Assembly: GCA_900321005.1 (NCBI GenBank)
Contig: ONUF01000019.1
Coordinates: 1 to 55,864, forward strand
From: an uncultured Bacteroidales bacterium
GTDB lineage: Bacteria; Bacteroidota; Bacteroidia; Bacteroidales; Paludibacteraceae
Length of the DNA: 55,864 nucleotides
Direction of reading: 5' to 3'
The notes below the pieces were generated by a model. That model was not told the origin of the DNA. It saw only the letters and a program-made list of their open reading frames with translations, and did no database searches. The position numbers and the translations under genes were made by a program. This document shows, one piece after another, positions 8,116-16,555 of this stretch (within the stretch, counting starts at the first letter, position 1; every line of letters starts with the position of its first letter).

Positions 8116-9375
8116 TTATTCTTCCCATTTCTTAAAGATCAGGCACGCGTTGTGGCCTCCGAAACCGAAGGTGTTGCTCAACGCATACATGATATCGCGT
8201 TTCTGCGCCTTGTCGAAGGTGAAGTTAATGCGATAATCGATGTTCTCGTCTGCATCCTCCGGGTCATGATTGATGGTCGGCGGGATGATGCCGTCCTTGA
8301 GTGCCATCACGCACGCGATAGCTTCTACGGCACCCGTCGCACCGATCAGGTGACCGGTCATGGACTTGGTGGAGTCCAGGTTCATGTCGTAGACATGCTC
8401 ACCGAACACGCGCTTGATGGCGTTTATCTCCGTCACATCGCCGAGCGGGGTAGAGGTGCCGTGGGTGTTGATGAAATCAATCTGCTCCGGTTGCAGGCCT
8501 GCATCGCGCAGCGCCAGACGCATCACGCGCTCCGCACCTTTCCCTTCGGGATCAGGCGCTGTCATATGGTAGGCATCGGAGGTCATTCCTTCGCCGACGA
8601 TCTCTGCGTATATCTTCGCGCCGCGCGCTTTGGCATGCTCATAATCCTCGAGGATGAGGCACGCCGCTCCTTCGCCTAACACGAATCCGTCGCGCGATTT
8701 GGAGAAAGGACGACTGGCGGTCTCCGGACTCTCGTTGCGCGTCGAGAGGGCATGCAGCGAGTTGAAGCCACCGATACCGGTATAGGTCACGTCGGCATCC
8801 GCACCACCCGTCAGCAGCACATCGGCATGGCCCAGACGAATCTGGTCAAAAGCCGAAGCTACGGCGTGGGACGAAGAGGAGCAGGCGGTGGAAACCGAGA
8901 AACTCGGACCGCCCAGTCCGAAGCGGATGGAGATATGGCCGGCTGCGATGCTCGGGATAGCCTTCGGGATCATGAAGGGGTTGAAACGCGGCACACCGTC
9001 GCCTTTGGCGAAGTCGATGATCTCTTCTTCGGTGGACTGCAAACCGCCCATACCGCTTCCCCATATCACTCCTACGCGGCTGCGGTCCTCTTGCTCAAGG
9101 TCCAGACCGCTGTCTTTGAGCGCCTCGTCGGCTACGCAAACGGAGAACTGGGCATAGCGATCCATCTTTCGTGCCTCCTTGCGGTCGATGACCGTGGTGG
9201 GGTCAAAGTCCTTGACTTCTCCCGCAAAATGCGTCTTGAAGAGACTCGCATCGAAGGAGGTGATCAAGGCGATACCGTTCTTACCGGCCACTAAGGCTTT
9301 CCACGTCTCCGGAGCGGAATTGCCTACAGGCGTCAACGCCCCAAGACCCGTTATAACTACGCGTCGTAATTGCAT
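8116..9375 (-). CDS. fabF: Beta-ketoacyl-ACP synthase II FabF
   Basis: 419 residues. It condenses acyl-ACP with malonyl-ACP in fatty-acid elongation. The Cys-His-His triad is complete: Cys165 in STACSSSSHAVASAF, His in NTHGTSTPLGD and His in MTGHLIGATGAVEA. The C-terminal SNTFGFGGHNACLIF is canonical. It follows acpP by 79 nt in the same direction, the standard acpP-fabF pair, and is probably driven by the acpP promoter. Confidence 0.97.
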   Translation of the reverse strand: MQLRRVVITGLGALTPVGNSAPETWKALVAGKNGIALITSFDASLFKTHFAGEVKDFDPTTVIDRKEARKMDRYAQFSVCVADEALKDSGLDLEQEDRSRVGVIWGSGMGGLQSTEEEIIDFAKGDGVPRFNPFMIPKAIPSIAAGHISIRFGLGGPSFSVSTACSSSSHAVASAFDQIRLGHADVLLTGGADADVTYTGIGGFNSLHALSTRNESPETASRPFSKSRDGFVLGEGAACLILEDYEHAKARGAKIYAEIVGEGMTSDAYHMTAPDPEGKGAERVMRLALRDAGLQPEQIDFINTHGTSTPLGDVTEINAIKRVFGEHVYDMNLDSTKSMTGHLIGATGAVEAIACVMALKDGIIPPTINHDPEDADENIDYRINFTFDKAQKRDIMYALSNTFGFGGHNACLIFKKWEE

Positions 9376-9454
9376 CTGAATAGGATTGGTTTATATAAAA
9401 GCATACGAGTTTACAGTATTAGCCGTAAACTCGCAAACTCAAGTGAAGGGGGAA

Positions 9455-9697
9455 TTATTTCCCGTTTACTTTCTCTTCTACATAAGCGATTGCGTCGCCT
9501 ACGGTACCGATCTTCTGAGTATCCTCATCCGGAATAGAGATACCGAACTCTTTCTCAAACTCCATGATCATCTCTACGGTATCCAGAGAATCTGCGCCCA
9601 GGTCAGTCTGGAAGTTAGCTTCGTTCGTAACCTGAGACTCTTCTACGCCAAGCTTATCAACGATAATAGCTTTAACTTTTGCGTCAATTTCTGCCAT
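9455..9697 (-). CDS. acpP: Acyl carrier protein
   Basis: 80 residues, acidic, all helical. The phosphopantetheine attachment site is Ser37 in [12 protein letters not shown]. It carries the growing chain in fatty-acid synthesis and is a donor for lipid A and phospholipid acylation. The start at 9697 is the only sensible one, and a promoter (-7 TAATTTTG) lies about 43 nt upstream. Confidence 0.97.
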   Translation of the reverse strand: MAEIDAKVKAIIVDKLGVEESQVTNEANFQTDLGADSLDTVEMIMEFEKEFGISIPDEDTQKIGTVGDAIAYVEEKVNGK

Positions 9698-9739
9698 AAT
9701 AGTATATTGATTAAGTTAATATTTTTTCAAATGCGGGTG

Positions 9740-9771
9740 CAAAATTACTACTTTTTTTTGAAATGTGCAAA
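9740..9771 (-). promoter_or_regulatory. acpP-fabF promoter (TTTG - 20 nt - TAATTTTG)
   Basis: -33 TTTG is the complement of 9768-9771 and -7 TAATTTTG the complement of 9740-9747. It sits immediately after the stop codon of the upstream metallophosphatase, with no terminator between. Confidence 0.78.
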
Positions 9772-9781
9772 TTTTTTTGCG

Positions 9782-10606
9782 TTATTTTATGATTTTGCTA
9801 TCTAAATGTAGCACAATCTTACCCAAATACTCTCCGCTCTTCGCCATTTGGCATACCGGAATGCTGTCTCCGTCCAAATTGGCAACACGTAAATTATTGT
9901 ATAATTTATGGGTATGTCCGCCGATGACCGCATCAATGCCACGGGTGTGCGAAACAAGGGCGGTATCGCATACATCTTCGGGTGCTTTGCCGAAGGTTCC
10001 CATATGACTGAGGCACACGACAATGTCGCATTTTTCCGCACGTAACAGATCGACTTGTTCCTGGGCTGCGGCATAGGGTTCAAGGTACATCGCCGGTAAG
10101 AAATTCTTGTCGGAGATGATCCCTTTCGGATCGCATCCGAGGCCGAAGATGCCGATTTTCAGTCCGCCTTTGCGCACGATGGTGTTGGCTTGTACGATGC
10201 CTTCGAGGGCAGTTCCCGTAAAGTCATAATTAGCGCATACGATGGGGAACTTGGCGGTTCGAAGAACCGCTGCGAGAGTGTCCAAGCCGTTGTCGAATTC
10301 ATGGTTGCCGAGGGTAGCGGCATCGTATCCCATCCGGTTGAGAGCAGCTATCTCGACACGACCGTGAAAGAAATTGAAGTAGGGTGTGCCCTGGCAGAAA
10401 TCGCCGGCATCGACCAAAAGCAGATGTTTATCCAAAGCCCTCTCCTGTCGTATCAAGCCCATGCGCCGGGCATAGCCGGCACGATTGTTAGCTTTGGGTT
10501 CTACCTGCGAATGCGTATCATTCGTGTGCAGAATCGTCAAATGATCTTGGGGCGTGCAAGCCAGGAGGAATGCCGCATATATGCAGCATAAGATTGCGTT
10601 TCTCAT
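9782..10606 (-). CDS. Lipoprotein metallophosphatase (UshA/5'-nucleotidase N-domain type)
   Basis: 274 residues with a lipoprotein signal peptide (cleavage before Cys17 in FLLACTP), so probably tethered in the periplasm or outer membrane. Calcineurin-like metal sites are visible: TNDTHSQ, DAGDFCQG, LGNHEFDNG, SHMG and GGHTHKLY. The C-terminal substrate-binding domain of full 5'-nucleotidases is absent. In Bacteroidales the two halves are often separate genes, but the partner is not adjacent here. The substrate is unknown, likely nucleotides or other phosphoesters. Confidence 0.85.
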   Translation of the reverse strand: MRNAILCCIYAAFLLACTPQDHLTILHTNDTHSQVEPKANNRAGYARRMGLIRQERALDKHLLLVDAGDFCQGTPYFNFFHGRVEIAALNRMGYDAATLGNHEFDNGLDTLAAVLRTAKFPIVCANYDFTGTALEGIVQANTIVRKGGLKIGIFGLGCDPKGIISDKNFLPAMYLEPYAAAQEQVDLLRAEKCDIVVCLSHMGTFGKAPEDVCDTALVSHTRGIDAVIGGHTHKLYNNLRVANLDGDSIPVCQMAKSGEYLGKIVLHLDSKIIK

Positions 10607-10609
10607 ATA

Positions 10610-12400
10610 TTAAAATCGTTTGCTTAGTTCTTCGTCCGTGACGAGCGAGACGATGGTCTTTCCGTCGGCAGTGCGGCGGTAGTTAGGAAGCGCCATGAGG
10701 CGCGTGACGATATCACGCATCTCGCTGTCAGTCAGGGACTTACCGGTCGGAATGGCGGCCTGTTCGGCCAAGGAAGCAGCGATCTGTTTGCGCCATTGCT
10801 CTTGGGTGCTTGCGCCGTAAGTGCGCACCTGATGCAGGATGTCTTGGAGTACCGGTATAGGCGATTGGTTAACGATCTGCGCCGGCACACCTTGGATGGA
10901 ATAACTGTCGGGACTGAGTTGCTCGAGTTCAAAACCGATGGTGCGCAAGTCCGACAGAATCTGCTCGATAAGAATCATTTCATCCGGTTGAAGGGACAGA
11001 ACCTCAGGGAAGAGCAGTTGCTGCATCGCACCTTGCGCGTGCGCGATTTGCTCCATAAACTGCGCGTATAACACGGCTGCGTGCGCGCGATGGGGATGAA
11101 TGAGCAGCAGTCCTTCTTCGGTGGACATAAACACATACTTGCCGTGTTGCCACAGCGGCGCTGAATCGACAATCGGAATACTCGGATTAATCGGAGTACT
11201 CGGTGTGTTCTGAGTATTCGAGAGTCCTTCGTAGAGGCTCTCCCAGCCTTTGACGGGCTGTTGGCGATCGGGATAGATGGCTCCGCGGGTATGGAATGGG
11301 TTATAATGCGGATCGACCGTCACTTGCGGTCGCTCTACGGGGCGGCCGGTAGGAAGGGGGATGTCGATAGATCCGGTGGTGTCAAAGTCGATTTGCGGCG
11401 CAAGGGAGAACTTACCCAGTGCTTCGCGTGCAGAGGCCATGAGGATTTGGAAGATCGCCTGTTCGTCGGCGAACTTGATCTCCGTCTTCGTCGGATGGAT
11501 ATTGACATCGATGGCCTCCGGGTTGATGTCGAAATAGATGAAGAAGGAGGGTTGGTAATCCGCCGTCAGCATACCCGAATAGGCGGTCTGCACGGCTTTG
11601 AGGAAATACGGATGGCGCATGTAGCGTCCGTTGACAAAGAAATACTGCTCTGCCTTGCGTGTGGCCGATTCGGGTTTGATGACGAACCCGCGGATGGACA
11701 CCAAGTCCGTCTCGGTGTTGACATCCACAAAATTGGAGGTATAGACATTCCGTTTGGGATTGCCAAAGACCGCTTCGATGCGTTGTTTCTCTGTGCCGAC
11801 GGGCAGTTCGAGTACGATCTCGTCATTATGCACGAAGGTAAACGCCACTTTGGGATAGACGAGCACGATATGGTAGAACTCCGTCAGCAGGTTGCGTAAC
11901 TCCGTCTGGTCGGATTTGAGGAACTTTCGCCGTACAGGTACATTAAAGAAAAGGTTGCTAACCTTGATGTTGGTACCTACGGGACAGGAGCACACCTCCT
12001 GGCGGATGACATCCGATCCGTGTATCTCGATGAGGGTGCCCGTTTCGTCTTCGGCGCGGCGGGTGGTCATCTCCACTTGTGCCACAGCGCAGATAGATGC
12101 CAAGGCTTCGCCGCGAAAACCCATCGTGCGCAGACTAAAAAGATCCTGCGCCTCGCGTATCTTACTCGTTGCGTGACGTTCGAACGCCAGGCGGGCATCC
12201 ATCTCACTCATGCCAACCCCATTGTCTATCACCTGCAGCAGCGTGCGGCCGGCGTCACGAACGATAACCTGCACACGGGTGGCACCCGCGTCGAGGCTGT
12301 TCTCAACCAACTCTTTCAGACACGAAGCAGGGCGTTGGATGACCTCTCCTGCTGCGATTTGGTTGGCGACACTGTCCGGTAACAGATGGATGATGTCCAT
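10610..12400 (-). CDS. mutL: DNA mismatch repair protein MutL
   Basis: 596 residues. The GHKL ATPase domain is intact: ELVENSLDAGA, DNGVGM, RHATSKI and GFRGEAL. The linker (about residues 340-420) holds a run of tripeptide-like units (SNT, QNT, PST, PIN, PSI, PIV) encoded by a nonad repeat at 11173-11226. In the C-terminal domain the position of the endonuclease motif DQHAxxERxxYE reads HPHRAHAAVLYA, so its metal-binding residues are largely missing and nicking activity is doubtful. The start follows an octad repeat. Confidence 0.94.
   Translation of the reverse strand: MDIIHLLPDSVANQIAAGEVIQRPASCLKELVENSLDAGATRVQVIVRDAGRTLLQVIDNGVGMSEMDARLAFERHATSKIREAQDLFSLRTMGFRGEALASICAVAQVEMTTRRAEDETGTLIEIHGSDVIRQEVCSCPVGTNIKVSNLFFNVPVRRKFLKSDQTELRNLLTEFYHIVLVYPKVAFTFVHNDEIVLELPVGTEKQRIEAVFGNPKRNVYTSNFVDVNTETDLVSIRGFVIKPESATRKAEQYFFVNGRYMRHPYFLKAVQTAYSGMLTADYQPSFFIYFDINPEAIDVNIHPTKTEIKFADEQAIFQILMASAREALGKFSLAPQIDFDTTGSIDIPLPTGRPVERPQVTVDPHYNPFHTRGAIYPDRQQPVKGWESLYEGLSNTQNTPSTPINPSIPIVDSAPLWQHGKYVFMSTEEGLLLIHPHRAHAAVLYAQFMEQIAHAQGAMQQLLFPEVLSLQPDEMILIEQILSDLRTIGFELEQLSPDSYSIQGVPAQIVNQSPIPVLQDILHQVRTYGASTQEQWRKQIAASLAEQAAIPTGKSLTDSEMRDIVTRLMALPNYRRTADGKTIVSLVTDEELSKRF
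11173..11226. repeat. Nonad repeat, TCGGANTAN x6, in the MutL linker
   Basis: Six consecutive 9-nt units (TCGGAATAC, TCGGATTAA, TCGGAGTAC, TCGGTGTGT, TCTGAGTAT, TCGAGAGTC). The 9-bp period keeps the frame and gives a degenerate tripeptide repeat in the linker between the ATPase and dimerisation domains. Confidence 0.85.
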
Positions 12401-12428
12401 GAGGGAGTGAATGAATGAGTGAATGAGG
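12398..12428. repeat. Octad repeat, GARTGART x3-4, upstream of mutL
   Basis: GAGTGAAT, GAATGAGT, GAATGAGG, with a partial unit running into the mutL start codon (12398-12400). It fills the gap between the small membrane protein gene and mutL. Confidence 0.8.
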
Positions 12429-12430
12429 GG

Positions 12431-12667
12431 TTAGAGGAAGATGTAGAATCCGATGATCAGCATGCCTAAGAGAACGAGCAGCCATACGAGGCGCGATTGT
12501 TTTTTCTTGCGCAACTCGGTCATATTCTTCTCGTGCTCTTCGCGAAAAGCCCCGCGATGAAGACGCGCAAGTCTTTTATCCTTGCGCGCCTCCTTTTCCT
12601 CGTCGTAGTAAATGGGGCGATAGTCCCACTCACGGGGTTTTTGTACTTTTGGGAAAAGTACCGACAT
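12431..12667 (-). CDS. Small single-span membrane protein, function unknown
   Basis: 78 residues: a charged, Lys/Arg/Glu-rich N-terminal two thirds with likely helical character, then one C-terminal transmembrane segment (VWLLVLLGMLIIGFYIFL), so it is tail-anchored with the bulk in the cytoplasm. It starts on the stop of the TPR lipoprotein gene (TAATG overlap), indicating a real coupled gene. Similar small proteins occur beside mutL in other Bacteroidales, as far as I recall. No function can be assigned. Confidence 0.75.
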   Translation of the reverse strand: MSVLFPKVQKPREWDYRPIYYDEEKEARKDKRLARLHRGAFREEHEKNMTELRKKKQSRLVWLLVLLGMLIIGFYIFL

Positions 12668-14352
12668 TACTTAACTATAGCTTGGAACTCAGCTTCCTCA
12701 GCGAACTTAGCGAACTCGATGTCCTGCGCTGCGCGGAGCTTGAGCGAAGCGTCCTGGTCGATAGCCGATTTGAGGTTCTCGAGCACAGCCGCTTTGTCGT
12801 TCGTACGAGCAGCAACTACAGCTTTGAGGTAAGCGGTCGTAGCATTCGGCTCTTTCACATTAGCCAAGGTCTTAGCTGCGGCTGCATAGTCCTCGCTGAG
12901 GATCTGCTGAACAGCTGCGTTATTGGTTGCGTTCTCGCCGTAAGCTTTCTTAGCAGCAGCGTAGTCACCCTTCTTGGTGTAGAGCGTACCGAGGGCAGCG
13001 TTGAGGTTACCCTTCGTGCCGGCAGCCTTGCCGAGGAACTCTTCTGCTTTCTCGAGATCGCCGTCAGCCATAGCTGCGAGACCTGCGTTGTAGTTCACAT
13101 CCGGGTCGTTCGGCTGGATCTCCAATGCCTTGCCGAAGCAACGGCGAGCCTCTGCGATGTTACCTGCCTCCAGATAAATCTGGCCAAGGCTGTTCCATGC
13201 GCGGAAGTCGTTGTATTGGTCAATAGCCTTCTGATAAATCAGGGCTTGCTCGGCTTTGTTGTCGGTCAGCGTAGCAGCGTAGAGCAACTCCTCAACACTC
13301 AGCTGAGCCGGGTCGTTCTGAGCCAACTCGCGGATCTCGTCATCACTCTTACCAATCAGGTCGGTGGTAAGGATAAGGCGGCTGCGACGGAGCGCCGGCA
13401 GGATCTCCTCTGCGATGGTGCCGTAAACGCTACTCAGGTTCTTGATCTGTGCCTCGCGCTCCTCAGGATCGCTGTACATGGACAGTACGCGGAGAACAAG
13501 GTCCTTGTCCTGCATATTGCTGTTCTCCATTGCTTTCTGGAAGCCTTCCCAGTCCTCAGCGGTGATGTTGGACTCGATAGCGTTCTCCACTTTATTCTTC
13601 TTGAGGTCTCTCTGGAGGAACTTAGCAGCCGCTTTCTGACGGTTCTGCGCCAGTTTCTCGTTCAGGTCCATACCACCATCCGGGGATGCATAACCGGAAA
13701 CTTCGATTTTGTTGATCTCTTTGCGCTCGGCCTCTTTAGCGTCCTTGATAGCAGCCTGCAGGGCTTTTACTTCGTCGCTCTTGGTCTCTTTCGAGCGGAG
13801 TTCTGCACTCTGGATGAGGAACTTAATGTCCGCCTCGGTGAGCTCCTGAATTACGCGTTGGAACTTGTCAGGCGTAGTAGCGCTCTTGTTGTCACGTGCG
13901 TCAGCCAACTCATCGGTAGCGATCACGCCGTCAGCAATCTTGAGGTCAGGGATCTCAATCACTTTCTTACCGATCTTTGCTTCGAAGCGCAGATAGAGCT
14001 CCGACTGGTGCATAGCGGGAACATAGTCGAACGAGCAGTTCTGACGATACTTGCCACCCTCTTTGTAGTTCACGGTCTTGCCGTTCTCTTTCGCCTTCTC
14101 ACCTACATAGGTAACAGGCTCACCTACTACCTCTTGACCCTCGAATTTGAGGACCGGAGTAACAGTGAGAACACCTTTCTTAGCGAATTTCTTCTCAGGG
14201 AAAGTACCGACGATCTCAGCGTCCACTTTGTTACCAACCTTTACCAGCGGACTCGGGTTAACACTAATCTGCTCGGGGTTCGGTAACGATTTGTTACACG
14301 ATGCCAACAATGCCACTGCAGCAATGAGGCTCAGGAATAAACCTTTCTTCAT
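12667..14352 (-). CDS. Tetratricopeptide-repeat lipoprotein with an OmpA-like domain
   Basis: 561 residues. A lipoprotein signal ends at Cys19 (AALLASCNK). Residues 20-150 are beta-rich, with VGNKVDAEIVGTFPEKKF. The middle part has an OmpA-like peptidoglycan-binding pattern (IEVSGYASPDGGMDLNEKLAQNRQ). The C-terminal half carries TPR units (AWNSLGQIYLEAGNIAEARRCFGKALEIQPNDPDVNYNAG and following). It is probably an abundant outer-membrane or periplasmic structural lipoprotein; codon use and a strong promoter fit high expression. Exact partners are unknown. Confidence 0.82.
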   Translation of the reverse strand: MKKGLFLSLIAAVALLASCNKSLPNPEQISVNPSPLVKVGNKVDAEIVGTFPEKKFAKKGVLTVTPVLKFEGQEVVGEPVTYVGEKAKENGKTVNYKEGGKYRQNCSFDYVPAMHQSELYLRFEAKIGKKVIEIPDLKIADGVIATDELADARDNKSATTPDKFQRVIQELTEADIKFLIQSAELRSKETKSDEVKALQAAIKDAKEAERKEINKIEVSGYASPDGGMDLNEKLAQNRQKAAAKFLQRDLKKNKVENAIESNITAEDWEGFQKAMENSNMQDKDLVLRVLSMYSDPEEREAQIKNLSSVYGTIAEEILPALRRSRLILTTDLIGKSDDEIRELAQNDPAQLSVEELLYAATLTDNKAEQALIYQKAIDQYNDFRAWNSLGQIYLEAGNIAEARRCFGKALEIQPNDPDVNYNAGLAAMADGDLEKAEEFLGKAAGTKGNLNAALGTLYTKKGDYAAAKKAYGENATNNAAVQQILSEDYAAAAKTLANVKEPNATTAYLKAVVAARTNDKAAVLENLKSAIDQDASLKLRAAQDIEFAKFAEEAEFQAIVK

Positions 14353-14421
14353 AATGTTATAAATTAGTTAATTGATGTTGTTTGTTCGTTTTTCAATGTG
14401 CCTCTATACACTTTGCGGCTG

Positions 14422-14453
14422 CAAAGATACAACAAATATTTGAAATGTGCAAA
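14422..14453 (-). promoter_or_regulatory. Promoter of TPR lipoprotein-mutL operon (TTTG - 20 nt - TATCTTTG)
   Basis: -33 TTTG is the complement of 14450-14453; -7 TATCTTTG is the complement of 14422-14429. About 70 nt of AT-rich leader precede the ATG at 14352. Confidence 0.77.
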
Positions 14454-14481
14454 CATTTCTCGATATTTTTGATAAAAAATC

Positions 14482-14510
14482 AAAAAAAGAGGCCCGAAAG
14501 GGACCTCTCT
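14482..14510 (-). terminator. Rho-independent terminator after the SDR gene
   Basis: On the minus strand GAGGTCCC-TTTC-GGGCCTC is followed by seven T (complement of 14482-14488). It lies about 10 nt past the SDR stop codon and ahead of the TPR lipoprotein promoter. Confidence 0.82.
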
Positions 14511-14520
14511 ATCCAAAATG

Positions 14521-15300
14521 TCAATAACATTGTGCGACAATCCAGTTGACCAGGCGCTTGGGAAGGAGACGCTCCAGGAAGCAGAGCAGGGCGTAGTGAA
14601 AACCGCCGATGTACTGTGGCGCCGGGCAACGCAGAGTGGCAATCCGATAGAGTTGTTTTGCCATCTTACGCGGACTCATGCCGCCCTGTTCGTCTTTTTC
14701 CATGATCGCCACCGCCTTATGAATCTGACCATACGCGTCCATGCCTTCTTCGGACTTCTTACGCGCCGCAGTGAAACCTGTGGACACATCGCCCGGCATG
14801 AGGACACTGACATGGATGCCGAACTCGCGCACCTCGTTCTGGAGCGCTAATGCTAAAGCATTGATAGCGGCTTTCGAGGCGCTGTAAAAGCTCTGGTACG
14901 GAATACTCAAGATGGCCGCTACGCTGCTGGTGAAAATGATGCGCCCGGCTTTGCGTTCCCGCATATGAGGAAGGACTGCTTGCACGCTGTTGAGTGCACC
15001 GAAGAAATTGACCTCCATCTGTCGATGGGCATCTTCCGGTGTAGTGAACTCGATAGCACCGCTGATGCCGAAACCCGCATTGGAGATAAACACATCAATC
15101 TGTTCCGTCTGCGCCAGCACTTGCGCTACGGCCGCTTTGGTGTCTTCAGGTTTGGTCACGTCGCACGATATATGCGTCACTTTATCCGTCGATTGGCCGC
15201 TTCGCGACCATTCAAAAACCCGCCACCCCTTCTCGGCGAAGGCCTCTGCCGTCGCTTTGCCTATACCCGACGATCCTCCTGTGATAACTACTGTTTTCAT
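14521..15300 (-). CDS. Short-chain dehydrogenase/reductase (SDR)
   Basis: 259 residues from the ATG at 15300 (MKTVVITGGSSGIG); the open frame continues upstream but lies over the promoter. NAD(P)-binding TGGSSGIGKATAEAF, NAG (SNAGFG), the active-site Ser region (IIFTSSVAAIL) and the catalytic Y-x-x-x-K (FYSASKAA) are all present. It is a classical SDR with a C-terminal extension of about 60 residues. The substrate cannot be deduced. It stands alone between its own promoter and terminator. Confidence 0.88.
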   Translation of the reverse strand: MKTVVITGGSSGIGKATAEAFAEKGWRVFEWSRSGQSTDKVTHISCDVTKPEDTKAAVAQVLAQTEQIDVFISNAGFGISGAIEFTTPEDAHRQMEVNFFGALNSVQAVLPHMRERKAGRIIFTSSVAAILSIPYQSFYSASKAAINALALALQNEVREFGIHVSVLMPGDVSTGFTAARKKSEEGMDAYGQIHKAVAIMEKDEQGGMSPRKMAKQLYRIATLRCPAPQYIGGFHYALLCFLERLLPKRLVNWIVAQCY

Positions 15301-15333
15301 ATCATTATATAGTGTTCTGCACATAAACCGAGT

Positions 15334-15366
15334 GCAAAGGTACAGCAAAAAAATGACATACGCAAA
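15334..15366 (-). promoter_or_regulatory. SDR promoter (TTTG - 21 nt - TACCTTTG)
   Basis: -33 TTTG is the complement of 15363-15366; -7 TACCTTTG is the complement of 15334-15341. Divergent from the ychF promoter, with 15-16 bp between the two -33 elements. Confidence 0.76.
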
Positions 15367-15381
15367 TAAAAACACAAAATA

Positions 15382-15413
15382 TTTGCATATGTCGCAAAAA
15401 AGCAGTACTTTTG
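15382..15413 (+). promoter_or_regulatory. ychF promoter (TTTG - 20 nt - TACTTTTG)
   Basis: TTTG at 15382-15385 and TACTTTTG at 15406-15413. The A-tract followed by GCAG just before the -7 element matches the rpsP and rplS promoters. Confidence 0.78.
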
Positions 15414-15440
15414 CAGCCGCAAAAGTGAAACGAACGAATT

Positions 15441-16547
15441 ATGAGTTTACAATGTGGAATAGTTGGGTTGCCGAATGTAGGCAAGAGTACCCTTTTCAAC
15501 TGTCTGAGTAATGCCAAAGCGCAGAGTGCGAATTTTCCTTTTTGCACGATCGAACCGAATGTAGGCGTGATCACCGTGCCCGATGAGCGCTTGATCAAGT
15601 TAGGCGAGATCTGCAAACCCGAGCGAGGCGTAATACCTACGACGGTGGAGATTGTCGATATCGCCGGCCTGGTGAAAGGTGCCAGCAAGGGTGAAGGATT
15701 AGGTAACAAGTTTCTCGCGAATATCCGCGAGACGGATGCTATCATCCATGTGCTCCGTTGCTTCGACGACGAGAATGTGGTGCATGTGGACGGTACGGTG
15801 GACCCCGTGCGCGACAAAGAGATCATTGATGCGGAGTTGCAGTTGAAAGACCTGGAGACCGTAGAGAGCCGTATCCAGAAATGCGAGAAAGCCGCTAAAG
15901 CGGGTGGGGACAAGAATGCGAAGTTGCAGTTGGAGGTGCTTGTCAAATACCGCGAGGCACTGTCGCAGGGCAAGAACGCCCGCACGGTGGAACTGGATAA
16001 CAAAGACCAGGAAGCTGCGGCGCGGGATCTGTTCCTGCTGACCAACAAACCCGTGATGTATGTATGTAATGTCGATGAGGCTTCTGCAGTGACGGGTAAT
16101 GCGTATGTAGAGAAAGTCAAAGAGGCGGTCAAAGATGAAGAAGCGCAAGTGTTGGTGCTGGCGGCGAAGATAGAGAGTGAGATTGCCGAGTTGGAGACCT
16201 ACGAAGAGCGCCAGATGTTCCTTGAAGAGATCGGCCTGCAGGAGTCCGGAGTGAACCGACTCATCAAAGCGGCGTATGCGTTACTCAACCTCCGTACCTT
16301 CCTTACGGCCGGTAGTGACGAAGTGCGCGCATGGACCTTCAAGGCAGGCGCGAAGGCACCGCAATGCGCGGGTGTGATACATACCGATTTCGAACGCGGT
16401 TTTATTCGCGCGGAAGTAATCAAATACGCCGATTTCATCGCCCTCGGCGGCGAAGCGCAATGCCGCGCAGCCGGTAAGTTGGCGACCGAAGGAAAAGACT
16501 ACCTTGTGCAAGACGGCGATATTATGCATTTCCTGTTTAATGTGTAA
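15441..16547 (+). CDS. ychF: Redox-regulated ATPase YchF (OLA1 family)
   Basis: 368 residues, typical length. The G domain begins at residue 4 with GIVGLPNVGKSTLFN (Walker A), then the DIAGLVKGASKGEGLGN region. The usual guanine-specifying motif is replaced (NVDEAS), consistent with the ATP preference of this family. A coiled-coil insert (about residues 140-200) and a C-terminal TGS-like domain (FEAGxx... DYLVQDGDIMHF) follow. It binds ribosomes and acts in translation and stress response. The stop and next start fall in a short heptad repeat. Confidence 0.96.
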   Translation: MSLQCGIVGLPNVGKSTLFNCLSNAKAQSANFPFCTIEPNVGVITVPDERLIKLGEICKPERGVIPTTVEIVDIAGLVKGASKGEGLGNKFLANIRETDAIIHVLRCFDDENVVHVDGTVDPVRDKEIIDAELQLKDLETVESRIQKCEKAAKAGGDKNAKLQLEVLVKYREALSQGKNARTVELDNKDQEAAARDLFLLTNKPVMYVCNVDEASAVTGNAYVEKVKEAVKDEEAQVLVLAAKIESEIAELETYEERQMFLEEIGLQESGVNRLIKAAYALLNLRTFLTAGSDEVRAWTFKAGAKAPQCAGVIHTDFERGFIRAEVIKYADFIALGGEAQCRAAGKLATEGKDYLVQDGDIMHFLFNV

Positions 16548-16555
16548 GGTGTATG
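16542..16555. repeat. Heptad pair GTGTAAG/GTGTATG at the ychF-antiporter junction
   Basis: Two successive 7-nt units. The first carries the ychF TAA, the second the downstream ATG. Only two units, so weak alone, but the unit resembles the four-copy repeat at 41982-42009. Confidence 0.5.

Noticed and set aside
12649-14286. 545-codon open frame on the plus strand opposite the TPR lipoprotein
   Set aside because: It mirrors a well-supported lipoprotein gene with promoter and signal peptide; the antisense product is Leu/Val-rich with no domain. It arises from codon bias of the true gene.
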